Shown here piece after piece: positions 5,612-16,491 of a stretch of 64,000 nt of DNA; the stretch's first letter is position 1, and each line of letters starts with the position of its first letter. The notes beneath the pieces were generated by a model. It was not told the origin of the DNA. It did not search any database and saw only the letters and a program-made list of their open reading frames with translations. Origin of the DNA: Apilactobacillus quenuiae. Its GTDB lineage: Bacteria > Bacillota > Bacilli > Lactobacillales > Lactobacillaceae. The stretch is from assembly GCF_002994005.1 (NCBI RefSeq), contig NZ_POSN01000005.1, positions 48,799 through 112,798 on the forward strand. The letters are read 5' to 3'. The translations under genes and the position numbers were made by a program.

Positions 5612-8600
5612 CTATTTTATTCTTTCAACAATTGTCTTATTACTTGATACATACTCACCATTACCTAAATACATCCGAGTCATTTTGCCATAAGTTTCAA
5701 TATATTTAACATGGAAAGTATCACCCTTCTTCAAATGTCTAATCATCGTATGATTACTAAACTTACGACTACTATAAACATATGTTCCAGTTGGTTTGAT
5801 TACTCTAAATTTATTTTTAGCAGCTGGTCTACTCTTGTGGTAATAAGCATCATCAATATAACCACGATTGCTAGTAATCCAACCGCCACCAGCTAAGCGA
5901 TAATATAGCTTACCCGTCTTAGTAAATCTAAAGCCAACTACTCTAAAGACATGGCTCTTATTACGTTCGACTTTCTTGTATCTAATAAGACGATCCTTAT
6001 TATTAAATTTCAATACTTTATAACTATAAATCGTATTGTAATTATAAACGTAGTGTGGAATATCATGTAAACGTTTCTTGTAAGCAAGATTATAAGCATA
6101 TTTATATGATGAACGATATGCTTTGTCAATCCGATTGTAATTAACAACCGTTCCATTCATCCCTGCTTGATATGCTTGCTGACCAACTTGATAAGCATAA
6201 TTACCATTTAAGCGCCCTTGACGATTATGTTGTGCATCAAAAATTCCCTTTTGATAATCATGGAAGTTTTTATGCCCATCGTTATAAGCAGCATTGTTTG
6301 AAATAATAGCATTATGTTTATCATTAAATCCTTGTTCAGCTTCATCATATCCTCGATTGAAATTATTAATATATGCTGCTGATTTCCCTGTCAATGATGG
6401 TTGCCTTCCGTTAGCAAATGCATTAATTCCAGCCTTAAAGCCATCATCATTCTTTATTGGACGCTTAGATGGTGGTGTTGGCATGCTTTGATTATTATCA
6501 CTTGGTGTAGATGTAGGCGTTGGTGCTGGATTAGGTGATGGAGTTGGATTTGGTTTAGCTGGTTGATTAGAATTATGATTATTCTTGGTGTTAATCCAAA
6601 CGGCATAACCTGCTTGATTAGCAGCACTATCTAATTTAGCGTTATTGCTTTGCCTATCACCAGTTAAACCTGCTTGATATGCAGCACGCGCATTTTCATA
6701 AGCCTTTTGCTGGTTAAGATTATCTGGATACTTATTTGGATTATCCGGAACTCCATTAATGGCATCATTTAAGCCAGCTTTAGAAGCAGTTCCAGCTTGA
6801 ATAGATTCAGAATTGCTATTATCTTGGTGGCCACTTTGACCAGCTTGGTACATTCTTTGCGCATTAATATATGCTTGGAACTGAACCAAGTTACTACGAT
6901 AATTAGCTTCATGATCTGAATTATTGTTGATGGCATCTTGTAGGCCAACATAGGATGCCAATCCAGCATTATTAGCTACTTTGTTTAGCATTGCCATTTG
7001 TTGATTTTGAGCGGTATGATTGTTATTTTGACCGGCTTGGTAGGCTTGTTGGGCTTGAAGATAAGCGTGTTTCTGTAATGCATTAGTTGGTGGCGTACTT
7101 TGACCATTAATTGCATGCAAAATACCACGCCTTGCCGCTAAGCCAATTTGATCAGCATAAGACTCAACATTTCCTGTTTTAACGTTAAGATTACCATTTA
7201 ATCCATAATTATATGACTGGCTTGCATTAACATACGCTTGACGGTCTAATTCTGAATATTTGCCGTCTTCGTGATTATCCTTATTGTCAACAGCATCTTT
7301 AACTCCATCATAAGCAGCCAATCCAGCATCATATGCGGTATTATTCATAGCTTTAGCAGTCGCTACACTTTGACCATCATTATTAGCAGAATTCTCACCT
7401 ATCAAATATGCTTGACGTGCATTTGAATAAGCCTGTTGATCAAAGTTATCCGATGAATAACGACTAGTTTCATCAGAATTATTATCAATTAAATCCATTA
7501 ATCCATTACGAGCAGCTTGGCCTGAACGATATGCATATATATTAAGCTGTCCGGCATTGGGATTATCACTATTTTCACCAGCTACATATGATTGTTGTGC
7601 ATATTGATAAGCTTGATACTGTGATAAATGTTGATCTACTGGAACATTATCATTTTTGCCATTAACAATATTAAATAATCCTTGATGTGCTGCCAATCCA
7701 ACATTATTAGCACTAACATTATCAGTAGTTGTAATACCGTTAATACCCAAATTATAAGCTTGTTGAATTTGCTTATAAATCATCCCTGCTGGTGAGTTAA
7801 TATCTGAAGGTTGATTAATATTGTTGTTATAAATGGCATCATTCAATGCATTATTGGCCGCTTTGCCTGCATTATTCGCAACTGAATTAGTATCATCAGT
7901 TTGTTGATTCAAACCATTGTCATACGCTGTTTGCGCTTGATTATATGCTTGATATGCTAAAATATCTTGATGATCAGGTTGATTATTTTTGGAATTGTTT
8001 TCTGCAGCAATTAAACCATTATAGGCAGCTTTACCAATATTGTTAGCAATCATATCTAACTTAGCTTGATTACTATTAAAATCTCCACTAGTTCCTGCTT
8101 GATAAGCAATAATTGCATGATTATAAGCAGTGCGTTGGATAAGATTATTAACATAATTACTCAAATGATTTTGATTACCACTAATGGCATCCTTTAGTCC
8201 CACATGAGCAGCTTGTCCAGCGTCATAAGCAATCGTGTTTTCAATATTAGCATTGGAATCATAATTGTTATAAAGATTATTTTCACCAGCTTGATAAGAC
8301 TGTTGCGCATGATTATATGCTTGTTGTGCAAATGAACCATCAGAATATGAACCAGCTTTTGCAGCATTCCCATAAATCATATTATTAAGACCCGCAAAAG
8401 CAGCTAAACCAGCTTGATTAGCATTTGCATTCAACGTTGCATCACTACCACTAGTAAGTCCCATTAAACCAGCTAGGTATGCTTTTCTAGTATTGTTATA
8501 CGAATTACGTTCAAAAAAGTCATATATATTAACCGTATCATCTGGACGTCCATTAACACTATCGTCTAATGCTTTACGATTATAAATTCCTGCATTATTG

Positions 8601-11600
8601 GCAATTGAACTCAATTTCGCATTATCAGATTGATCATCACCATTAACACCAGCTTGGTATGCCAACAAAAGGTTCTGATACAACTGGTGTTTTATATTAT
8701 CATTTTTATAATCAGCCGGAATGCTCAAATCACCATTCATAATACTCATTAGACCATCATAAGCAATTTTACCTAATGAATTAGCGTAGGAATTTTGTTC
8801 AGCAGTAGCAGAACTAGTATCACCATTAAAGCCAGCTGTATATGAATTATAAGCATTATTGTAAGTTTGTTTAGCTATTGTTTCAGTCGTAGAATCAGTA
8901 TTATTAATATTATCAGCTTGATTGGGCACTCCCGCTAAAGCATTTGATAAGGCTTGTTTAGCATATAAACCAGCAATATTAGCAATTGAGTTAGCAGTAG
9001 CAATTGAACTGGTTGTATCACCATTAAAACCTTGTTTTGTCGAATTATAAGCAGCTTCATAATACTTATTAAACTGTCCATTTTGTGAGTAACTATTATA
9101 CTTTTTGTCTGCCAAAGAATCATTTATAGCTGCTTTAACCGCAAACCCAATGTTATTAGCATATACATTTACATTATTGTTGCTACCTTTAATTCCATCT
9201 TGATAAGCTTGACGAGCATTATTATATGCCTTTTGCTGATCAGAGTTTCCCTGTGGATTAGCAGGATTCCCAGCAATTACATCAGTTAATGCTTGTTGTG
9301 CTGATTGACCAGCAGTATAAGCAGCATTATATAATTGAAAATTATTATTACTGTTATTAATCCCAAATCCAGCTTGATATGCAGTCATTGTATTTTGGGA
9401 TGCAGTTTGAGCTAATTTATCTCCCGGCGCAACGTAGCTACCACCATAAATTAATTGATGTAAAACATTATAAGAAACTAAACCAGCTTGATTGGCTGTG
9501 GTATTTTTATTGCCTAAATCTTGATAATTATTACCATTAATATCTTGGCCAAGATTATTATTTTGACCGGCAATATAAGCATTTCTAGCATTTTCGTATG
9601 CGTCTTTAGTAAAAGGCTCACTTTGACTATTAGATAAATCATTGTTACCTGCAAGGGCATCTTGAAGTCCTTGATAAGAAGCTAAACCAGCTTGATTGGC
9701 AACATAGTTCTTATTTCCTAGATCTTGGTATTCATTATTATAACTATCTTTACCAGTATTATTATTTTGACCAGCAATATAAGCATGAATAGCATCGACA
9801 TAAATACTTTGTAAATTAGTATTTTCCGTTGAATCATTAGAAGTCAAGTCAATATTAGTAATATTAGTTGTGGATAGATTACCATTATTTGCGTTTATCA
9901 TGGCATCATAAACCACTTTACCAACACGACTAGCATAATCATTCAAACTAGTAATTTGACCTGATAATCCAGTTTTATAAGCGGTTTGAGCATTTAAATA
10001 TGCCCGCGTTTCCACAACATAATTAGGATTGGAGGTATCATTTGGATAATGCCCATAAGAATTAACAATTACATCTTGAATTCCTTGATATGCAACTTGA
10101 CCTAAATCATTGGATTCCTTATTAAAATTAGATATATTGCCATTTTCTCCTCTTGTACCAATATAATAGGAGGTCTTTGAACCTTGATATATATTATTAA
10201 GATTATCTGAGTATGATTTTCCTGAAAAGTAATTGTCTTTATCTAAATTATAATAAACTGAATTACCATTAACAGCATCCATCATTCCATCAAAAGCAGC
10301 TCGATTAGATCTATAGGCTTCATTATCTTGACCATTTTGAATATTTTTTTGCAAGTTTTGATAATCGTTCAGTGCGTTTTCATATGCTTGCTGCTCAGTA
10401 TTTTTATATTTATTTTTGTTTATATTATTTGATATTGAATCTTGAACCCCAGCATTATATGCAAGCCCTGAAGCAAATGGTAATTGATTTTTATCAAATC
10501 CAGAATTATTATTCTGACCATCCGCATATAATATCTGAGCATTATCATATGCTTTATCATTTAAATCATTATTATTATCACTAGAATTATTAGGACGAAC
10601 ATAATCTTTATAATTAGATGATTCTCCATATATGATGGCATTTAATCTTTTATAGGATACTTGTCCAGCTATATAAGCAAAGTCATATAATTCATGACTC
10701 TTATTAATTTCTGCAGTATTATTCTGATCTAAATCATTTTGTCCAGCTTTGTAATACTTTTGTGAATTTGAATATGCCAGTTGTGATAAGTCATTATAAT
10801 TATTGCTATTATCATAACCATTAATTGCATCATTTAAACCTTGCCTTGAAAGAAATCCTAATTGATTAGCTGCACTATTAGTATTATTATTTCTGCCTTG
10901 TTGTCCATCTACATATGCCTGCCAAGCATTATCATATGCTTGTTGTTCTAAATTTTTATATGAATCACTGTAATTATTATCATTTTTAGGATTATTATTA
11001 ATCGCATCTGATAACCCAAAATAGGCAGCATTCCCAATAGCATTAGCTTCTATATTTTGTTTGGCTAATGTAGTATAAGTTTGATTCTTTTTACCCTCTT
11101 CATATGCTTGCCAAGCATTAATATAAGCTTGTTGTGACTGTGAATTATTAGAGTATCCACTAGATCCATCGGGGCTACCATTAATCTCATCATTAATTGC
11201 TTTTAATGCGGCTTGTCCGACTGCCCATGCAATATTATTTCTCATTGCATCGGCATCAGTAATTGGCTTATTAGCTAATCCAGCATTATATGCACTTTGA
11301 ACATAGTCATATGCGGCTTGTGCAAATGAGTTCTTAGCATTAGCCTTTGTGTTCTGATTACCAGCAAGGGCATCATTCAAACTATCATAAGCTATAATTC
11401 CAATACTATTAGCAAAAATATTTAAATTGGCTGTAGCGCTAGTATTATCACGAGTATTTTGTCCTGTATAATAAGCCAAACGAGCATTTTCATAGGCTTT
11501 TTGTTTATTAGAATCAGTATAATAATTATTATTATCACTGGTTCCATTAATCATACTGTTTAGCCCATCTTGTGCAGCTTGTCCTACTTGACTAGCATAT

Positions 11601-14600
11601 GTGTTTAAATTACCGGAACCATTGTTATTTACATTTCCAGATGAAATTGCACTAAATGCTAATTGTGCATTATTATATGCATTTTGTTGTAATTGGTCTT
11701 GATATTTAGATTTATTATTATTACCACTTAATGCGTCAACGGTTCCTGTATAAGCAGCTAAACCAACTTGATTAGCATATGGATTTAATCCGGCATTATT
11801 ACTATTATTAATACCACTTGATCCATCATTAAATGCTGATTGCGCATTTTGATAGGCTTGTTGTTGCAATCCTGAATAGTTTTCTAAGCTATTACTATTA
11901 TTGCTAATAGCATCATTTATTCCAGTTCTAGCAGCAATGCCGGTATTTAATGCCGTCTGACTTAAATCATTAGTTACAAATTGAGTAGTATTGTTTAACC
12001 CATTGCCAAATAAGCTTTGTGCTAAATTATAATAAATATTTTGATTATTAATAAAATTATATTCACTAAGATTATTTGCGTTGCTAATAACATCCTTTAA
12101 TCCATCATAAAAGGCTTGACCATTTTGGTATGCGTCTAAATCAAACGTTTGTTCATTTCTGGCAGGTGCTTGATTATTCGTATCTTGGTAGCCTTGCATC
12201 ATTTGTGTTCCATATTGATATGCAGGATTAAATTGGTAAGCTAAACTACTATGATCATTATTGTGATTAATTCCATTAATTAAATTTTGATAGCCAATAC
12301 CATAATTAGCATCAGCATTGGAATTCTGATGATTATTTTGCATGACATCAAGTGCACCACTACCATAATCAAATCCTAAAGTATACATAGCATTATTGGC
12401 ATGGCCGTTATTAGTATTGTTGTTAACTACCCGATCAGTAAAACCATTGCTTACATCATTATAGACAGCATTATAACCTTGTTGCATGGCAAAAGTATTG
12501 GCTAGATTATATGTTAACTGAGCTTGATTATAACTATCATTATTCGCTTGATAGTCATTTAATCCTTTAATATAACCATTATAAGCATCTGTATAATAAG
12601 TTTTATATAAATTATGGGGATTTCCATTACTTGTGTATGGTTCATATTTATACCAATTTTTACCATTATGGTAGTCATTAACATTGGTCTTATTATTAGA
12701 AACATTATCAATTGCATCAGCAATCGCATCATTTTCTGCATCTATATCTGATGGTTCATACGGACTCTTAACAAAGTTTTGTAATGTGGTGTTATCAATT
12801 GGATCATTCCCATATAATGGATTATTCAAAGCATCGCTAACATTAGCTGAACCATCATTATTTTTCGTTAAAGTTTGTGTTTCAATGTTATTAAAATAGT
12901 TAGCATTAACTTGAACTGTAGAATTAGGCGTACCTTTAGGTAATTCATAATAGAAAACTATTTGATCACCATTTTGCGCATTTTGTGGTATCAATATTGA
13001 ATCATCATATGGAACATTTCCATATGAAAATGTTGGATTAGCACTATTTGAGCTCCCAACACTAACTACTTGATTAGGTACTGAGATATTAGAACCAGTA
13101 TCATTTAGATTTGAAATGACGTTCCCATTTTGATCCAATAAAATAAACTTTCCATTCTTAAGAATGGACGGATCAATTCTTTTACCATCAATATTAATTT
13201 GCAAATTAATATTGCCATTATTGGTCGACGACAAATTATTTACTTTGAAGGTACCAGTTAACACATTCGATTTATCAGCATTTTGTTGAACTTCAATTGG
13301 GCCATTAAAGTACCCTGTAGGGTTTGCTTGCTGAAAAGTTAAAGATTGGGCGTTTGTAATGTTGTCATTAGAAGTTGTCATTCCACCATTAGCAGCATAT
13401 GATATATTACCGCTGTTTGACTTGGGTACATAGATTTCATAATGCTGCGGTGAAACTCCATTTGAATTAATCGCATATGCCGTATTATAGGCATAAATAG
13501 GTTCTTGATTGATAATTCCATTATTACCAACTTGTAGATTAACATTCCCAGGACTATCTAAATAAAGGCCATTTCCACTATATAATAATGTGGGATTATT
13601 TCCACTGCCATCAGTAGTAACTTTAAAATTACCACCTTTATTTACAAAAAGAGAATAGTAATTATAAATAATGTCTCCGTTATAGCTGCTGGATGAATAA
13701 GTTCCACCATTGACTGAGTTAGTAACTCCATTTAAATCATCAGCATTAACGATTAAATTTCCACCATTCGTAATTAATCCAGCTGTATAACTATTAGGAA
13801 TCCATGGTGAGGTTTGACCTCCACCAAGATAGTTAGCATTCCCGGAATTTACTGCTCCATTCATATTAATAGTAACGTTTCCACCATCAATAATGGTTTG
13901 AGCGTTAGTAATATATAGTGGCTTAGCCACATAAGAGTTCCCTTTAGCATTAATAATTACATTGGCATTCTTTTTAACAATAAAGTTTCCACTATTATTA
14001 CCATTTAGGAATATTCCATCAGTAGTATCACCATAAGCTCCTGTATTAGGTTTTACTGCATTATAAAAAGGAAGTAGTTCCACATTAGCATCTTGTCCAA
14101 CTACTAAATTATTTCCACCCATACCACTAATATTAGTGTCATGTCCAATTGCAAGTGAAGTTCCACCAGTAGTGCTGCCATAAAAATTAGCTCCAGATTG
14201 AATATTTAAATTCGCCGCTTCAATATTTTCTTGAGTAGAACCATTGTTAATCCCACTATTGCTCCAATAGCTACTTTCATTGGTTACATTATAGTCATTA
14301 AATGGACTACGATAGACTCCCAATGAAAATAAGTTAACATTGCCTGAAATATCTACCCATCCATTTGCAGAAGAAGTAAACTGACCACCTACATACGTTA
14401 AATTGCTTACATGTAAAGTAGCATATTGATTTTCGACCTTTGCCATTCCCCAATAATTAGCACCATAAGCAGTCGCAAAATTTTTAACTGTTAAATTGTT
14501 ACTATTATGATCAGGACTTCCAGCTGGATCTAAAGAATAAGTTAATCCCTGAAAGTCAGTAACGTGATTTTGTCCATCAAAGGTTAAGTTATAGCTACTA

Positions 14601-16249
14601 CCTGTTGGTTGTATATATACATAAGTATTATTATTTGTTGTTGCAGCATAATTTGTGGGTTGAAAATCAATATCATTCATAAATCTAATATCTTTGATAC
14701 TATTATTAGATTGAATTGTTACACCTTGAGCTGGTAATGATTGCGATTGCGTACTATTTTTTTGATTCTGGGTATCAATTGAGTTATTAATTTGAATTGC
14801 ATTAGTTACAAATGCAGTCCCATTTTTAACCTTTGTTATGACATCATTGAATCCTAATTGATAATCGTCAGAAGACGCAGTTATACTCATTTTAGGTGCA
14901 AATGTTGATGGACTATTAACATTATAATTAAAAGTGTCATCTGCCTTAAACTGTTGGCTAATTGCATCTTTAGCCCCTAAATATGATTGATCATAAGCAT
15001 TATCCGAATTTTCAGATGGCCTATAAACATCGACACTATTAGGATCAGCACTCCATCTACCAGTTTCTGCATCATATGTTCCCTGTTCTTTTAGGAAGTA
15101 ATTAACTCCCCAATTATAGGAATCCATATCTATTGGTGCTTGCACACCTGAATTAACAAAAACTTTATCACTGCTTGGACTGACAACATTGGCATTTTGA
15201 GTTTTAGCCAATGGATCATTAACAGCTTGAACATTTTGCGTAGGGTCAGTAATACTATGTTTTTGACTATTTAAATTAGGGTCAACACTTTTAGGATCAT
15301 TGGGATTGCTAGCGTTATTACCATTGTAGCTTTTGACTGATTGTGTTCCTAAAGAGCCATTTAGACTATTATAAGTTTTCCAGGCATCTTGAACCCCTTG
15401 ATAACCACTTTGATAGTAGCGATTATAAGCATTAACATCTTGATTAACCGGTTGCTTAGCATCCAAATGAATTGCATTCCATGCCGCAACGGCCCCGTTA
15501 ATGGCGGCTTGTTTTTCTTCATCATCTAATGCATTCGAGGTGCTGGCCGTCAATTGTTGAGAAAAAACTGATGCTAAAGATTTTTCATCCAAATCTTTTA
15601 GCATCCCATCAGATATATGAAAATTAGGTGCTTGCTCTGTTGTAGGAGTACCTGAACTTGGTATCCTTAATGAACCATGTTGTTCTTCATTATTTGCTGC
15701 AGAATTATGGACACTTGAAGCACTAACTGCTGCCTTAGATTCCGGTGAACCGTTGGCTGGAGCTTGTGATGATCCACTATTTGCTGCAGAACTATGACTA
15801 CCTTGCGTACTAGCTGATCCTTGCGAACCACTATCACTGGCTGCTGAGTCATGCCCACTGGTTACATTAGATGCTTTCGGTTCACTATTAACATGTCCAT
15901 TATTATTGGATACATTTTGTACATTATGATCATCAGCTATTTTAGCTGGTTGTTCATCCTCATGATTATTAGAATCATTGGAAGTTGATGGCAAACTTTT
16001 ACCATTATTATTGTTATTAGTGGTATTACTTATTACTTGATTACCATCATGTTTTAAATTATCATTATTAGTTATCGTTTCTTGATTAGTATTTACAGTA
16101 TCAGCTTCAGCATTAGGTGAATTATAAATCGTAATCCCCGCTGCTCCTAAAGCTGCAAACATGGATACTGAAATTGTAATCCATTGTTTTTTGACCTTAT
16201 GTAAAACTTTTTTATCATTTATTTTATTAAACTCGTTCTTATTATACAT
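5612..16249 (-). CDS. Giant secreted repeat protein 1 (3545 residues), SLAP/DUF5776-like wall anchor
   Basis: The N-terminus MYNKNEFNKINDKK runs into a long positively charged signal peptide with KKQW, cleaved probably after AEA (residue 49). A Ser/Asn/His-rich linker reaches about residue 200. A module with YFLKEQGTYDAETGRW leads into a beta-solenoid-like region (about 480-920) with FDGQNH and short NxG strands, then a beta-sandwich-like segment (about 990-1120). Residues about 1170-3220 hold roughly thirty degenerate 60-65-residue repeats of the pattern GxxAxxGLxDAINGxxxN with QQAYxNAxxAYxAG. A Pro-rich hinge near 3230 precedes Tyr/Gly repeats and two SLAP/DUF5776-like modules (3400-3545). 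There is no LPXTG. It is probably a cell-surface adhesin or sheath protein. A weak promoter lies about 75-105 bases upstream. Confidence 0.85.
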   Translation of the reverse strand: MYNKNEFNKINDKKVLHKVKKQWITISVSMFAALGAAGITIYNSPNAEADTVNTNQETITNNDNLKHDGNQVISNTTNNNNNGKSLPSTSNDSNNHEDEQPAKIADDHNVQNVSNNNGHVNSEPKASNVTSGHDSAASDSGSQGSASTQGSHSSAANSGSSQAPANGSPESKAAVSASSVHNSAANNEEQHGSLRIPSSGTPTTEQAPNFHISDGMLKDLDEKSLASVFSQQLTASTSNALDDEEKQAAINGAVAAWNAIHLDAKQPVNQDVNAYNRYYQSGYQGVQDAWKTYNSLNGSLGTQSVKSYNGNNASNPNDPKSVDPNLNSQKHSITDPTQNVQAVNDPLAKTQNANVVSPSSDKVFVNSGVQAPIDMDSYNWGVNYFLKEQGTYDAETGRWSADPNSVDVYRPSENSDNAYDQSYLGAKDAISQQFKADDTFNYNVNSPSTFAPKMSITASSDDYQLGFNDVITKVKNGTAFVTNAIQINNSIDTQNQKNSTQSQSLPAQGVTIQSNNSIKDIRFMNDIDFQPTNYAATTNNNTYVYIQPTGSSYNLTFDGQNHVTDFQGLTYSLDPAGSPDHNSNNLTVKNFATAYGANYWGMAKVENQYATLHVSNLTYVGGQFTSSANGWVDISGNVNLFSLGVYRSPFNDYNVTNESSYWSNSGINNGSTQENIEAANLNIQSGANFYGSTTGGTSLAIGHDTNISGMGGNNLVVGQDANVELLPFYNAVKPNTGAYGDTTDGIFLNGNNSGNFIVKKNANVIINAKGNSYVAKPLYITNAQTIIDGGNVTINMNGAVNSGNANYLGGGQTSPWIPNSYTAGLITNGGNLIVNADDLNGVTNSVNGGTYSSSSYNGDIIYNYYSLFVNKGGNFKVTTDGSGNNPTLLYSGNGLYLDSPGNVNLQVGNNGIINQEPIYAYNTAYAINSNGVSPQHYEIYVPKSNSGNISYAANGGMTTSNDNITNAQSLTFQQANPTGYFNGPIEVQQNADKSNVLTGTFKVNNLSSTNNGNINLQINIDGKRIDPSILKNGKFILLDQNGNVISNLNDTGSNISVPNQVVSVGSSNSANPTFSYGNVPYDDSILIPQNAQNGDQIVFYYELPKGTPNSTVQVNANYFNNIETQTLTKNNDGSANVSDALNNPLYGNDPIDNTTLQNFVKSPYEPSDIDAENDAIADAIDNVSNNKTNVNDYHNGKNWYKYEPYTSNGNPHNLYKTYYTDAYNGYIKGLNDYQANNDSYNQAQLTYNLANTFAMQQGYNAVYNDVSNGFTDRVVNNNTNNGHANNAMYTLGFDYGSGALDVMQNNHQNSNADANYGIGYQNLINGINHNNDHSSLAYQFNPAYQYGTQMMQGYQDTNNQAPARNEQTFDLDAYQNGQAFYDGLKDVISNANNLSEYNFINNQNIYYNLAQSLFGNGLNNTTQFVTNDLSQTALNTGIAARTGINDAISNNSNSLENYSGLQQQAYQNAQSAFNDGSSGINNSNNAGLNPYANQVGLAAYTGTVDALSGNNNKSKYQDQLQQNAYNNAQLAFSAISSGNVNNNGSGNLNTYASQVGQAAQDGLNSMINGTSDNNNYYTDSNKQKAYENARLAYYTGQNTRDNTSATANLNIFANSIGIIAYDSLNDALAGNQNTKANAKNSFAQAAYDYVQSAYNAGLANKPITDADAMRNNIAWAVGQAALKAINDEINGSPDGSSGYSNNSQSQQAYINAWQAYEEGKKNQTYTTLAKQNIEANAIGNAAYFGLSDAINNNPKNDNNYSDSYKNLEQQAYDNAWQAYVDGQQGRNNNTNSAANQLGFLSRQGLNDAINGYDNSNNYNDLSQLAYSNSQKYYKAGQNDLDQNNTAEINKSHELYDFAYIAGQVSYKRLNAIIYGESSNYKDYVRPNNSSDNNNDLNDKAYDNAQILYADGQNNNSGFDKNQLPFASGLAYNAGVQDSISNNINKNKYKNTEQQAYENALNDYQNLQKNIQNGQDNEAYRSNRAAFDGMMDAVNGNSVYYNLDKDNYFSGKSYSDNLNNIYQGSKTSYYIGTRGENGNISNFNKESNDLGQVAYQGIQDVIVNSYGHYPNDTSNPNYVVETRAYLNAQTAYKTGLSGQITSLNDYASRVGKVVYDAMINANNGNLSTTNITNIDLTSNDSTENTNLQSIYVDAIHAYIAGQNNNTGKDSYNNEYQDLGNKNYVANQAGLASYQGLQDALAGNNDLSNSQSEPFTKDAYENARNAYIAGQNNNLGQDINGNNYQDLGNKNTTANQAGLVSYNVLHQLIYGGSYVAPGDKLAQTASQNTMTAYQAGFGINNSNNNFQLYNAAYTAGQSAQQALTDVIAGNPANPQGNSDQQKAYNNARQAYQDGIKGSNNNVNVYANNIGFAVKAAINDSLADKKYNSYSQNGQFNKYYEAAYNSTKQGFNGDTTSSIATANSIANIAGLYAKQALSNALAGVPNQADNINNTDSTTETIAKQTYNNAYNSYTAGFNGDTSSATAEQNSYANSLGKIAYDGLMSIMNGDLSIPADYKNDNIKHQLYQNLLLAYQAGVNGDDQSDNAKLSSIANNAGIYNRKALDDSVNGRPDDTVNIYDFFERNSYNNTRKAYLAGLMGLTSGSDATLNANANQAGLAAFAGLNNMIYGNAAKAGSYSDGSFAQQAYNHAQQSYQAGENNLYNNYDSNANIENTIAYDAGQAAHVGLKDAISGNQNHLSNYVNNLIQRTAYNHAIIAYQAGTSGDFNSNQAKLDMIANNIGKAAYNGLIAAENNSKNNQPDHQDILAYQAYNQAQTAYDNGLNQQTDDTNSVANNAGKAANNALNDAIYNNNINQPSDINSPAGMIYKQIQQAYNLGINGITTTDNVSANNVGLAAHQGLFNIVNGKNDNVPVDQHLSQYQAYQYAQQSYVAGENSDNPNAGQLNIYAYRSGQAARNGLMDLIDNNSDETSRYSSDNFDQQAYSNARQAYLIGENSANNDGQSVATAKAMNNTAYDAGLAAYDGVKDAVDNKDNHEDGKYSELDRQAYVNASQSYNYGLNGNLNVKTGNVESYADQIGLAARRGILHAINGQSTPPTNALQKHAYLQAQQAYQAGQNNNHTAQNQQMAMLNKVANNAGLASYVGLQDAINNNSDHEANYRSNLVQFQAYINAQRMYQAGQSGHQDNSNSESIQAGTASKAGLNDAINGVPDNPNKYPDNLNQQKAYENARAAYQAGLTGDRQSNNAKLDSAANQAGYAVWINTKNNHNSNQPAKPNPTPSPNPAPTPTSTPSDNNQSMPTPPSKRPIKNDDGFKAGINAFANGRQPSLTGKSAAYINNFNRGYDEAEQGFNDKHNAIISNNAAYNDGHKNFHDYQKGIFDAQHNRQGRLNGNYAYQVGQQAYQAGMNGTVVNYNRIDKAYRSSYKYAYNLAYKKRLHDIPHYVYNYNTIYSYKVLKFNNKDRLIRYKKVERNKSHVFRVVGFRFTKTGKLYYRLAGGGWITSNRGYIDDAYYHKSRPAAKNKFRVIKPTGTYVYSSRKFSNHTMIRHLKKGDTFHVKYIETYGKMTRMYLGNGEYVSSNKTIVERIK

Positions 16250-16324
16250 AGCTTAACAACTCCTTCAAAAGCAGAATCACTATATTAAAAAATTATAGTT
16301 GTATAATAATTTCATTAGCGCAAT

Positions 16325-16354
16325 CCTATAATACTCATAAAATTGCATTAACAA
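16325..16354 (-). promoter_or_regulatory. Candidate promoter of giant gene 1
   Basis: On the minus strand TTGTTA (16354-16349) is followed 18 bases later by TATAGG. The 13-base sequence around the -35 (16346-16358) is repeated exactly upstream of giant gene 5 (61732-61744), which supports a shared control element. Confidence 0.35.
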
Positions 16355-16441
16355 TTAATGATAAAATATTTTATCAATTAATAAAAGCGTTACGAACTAA
16401 AAACTAAAATTAAAAGAATTTTTTATTTTAATTTTTTAGAA

Positions 16442-16450
16442 TGATATAAT
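16442..16450 (+). promoter_or_regulatory. Extended -10 promoter of rlmD
   Basis: TGATATAAT is a perfect extended -10 (TG, one base, TATAAT), 41 bases before the rlmD start codon. The -35 is only T-rich. Confidence 0.65.
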
Positions 16451-16491
16451 CTAGTAGACTATTAATAAATGGATTTAGAAAAGGACTTTTT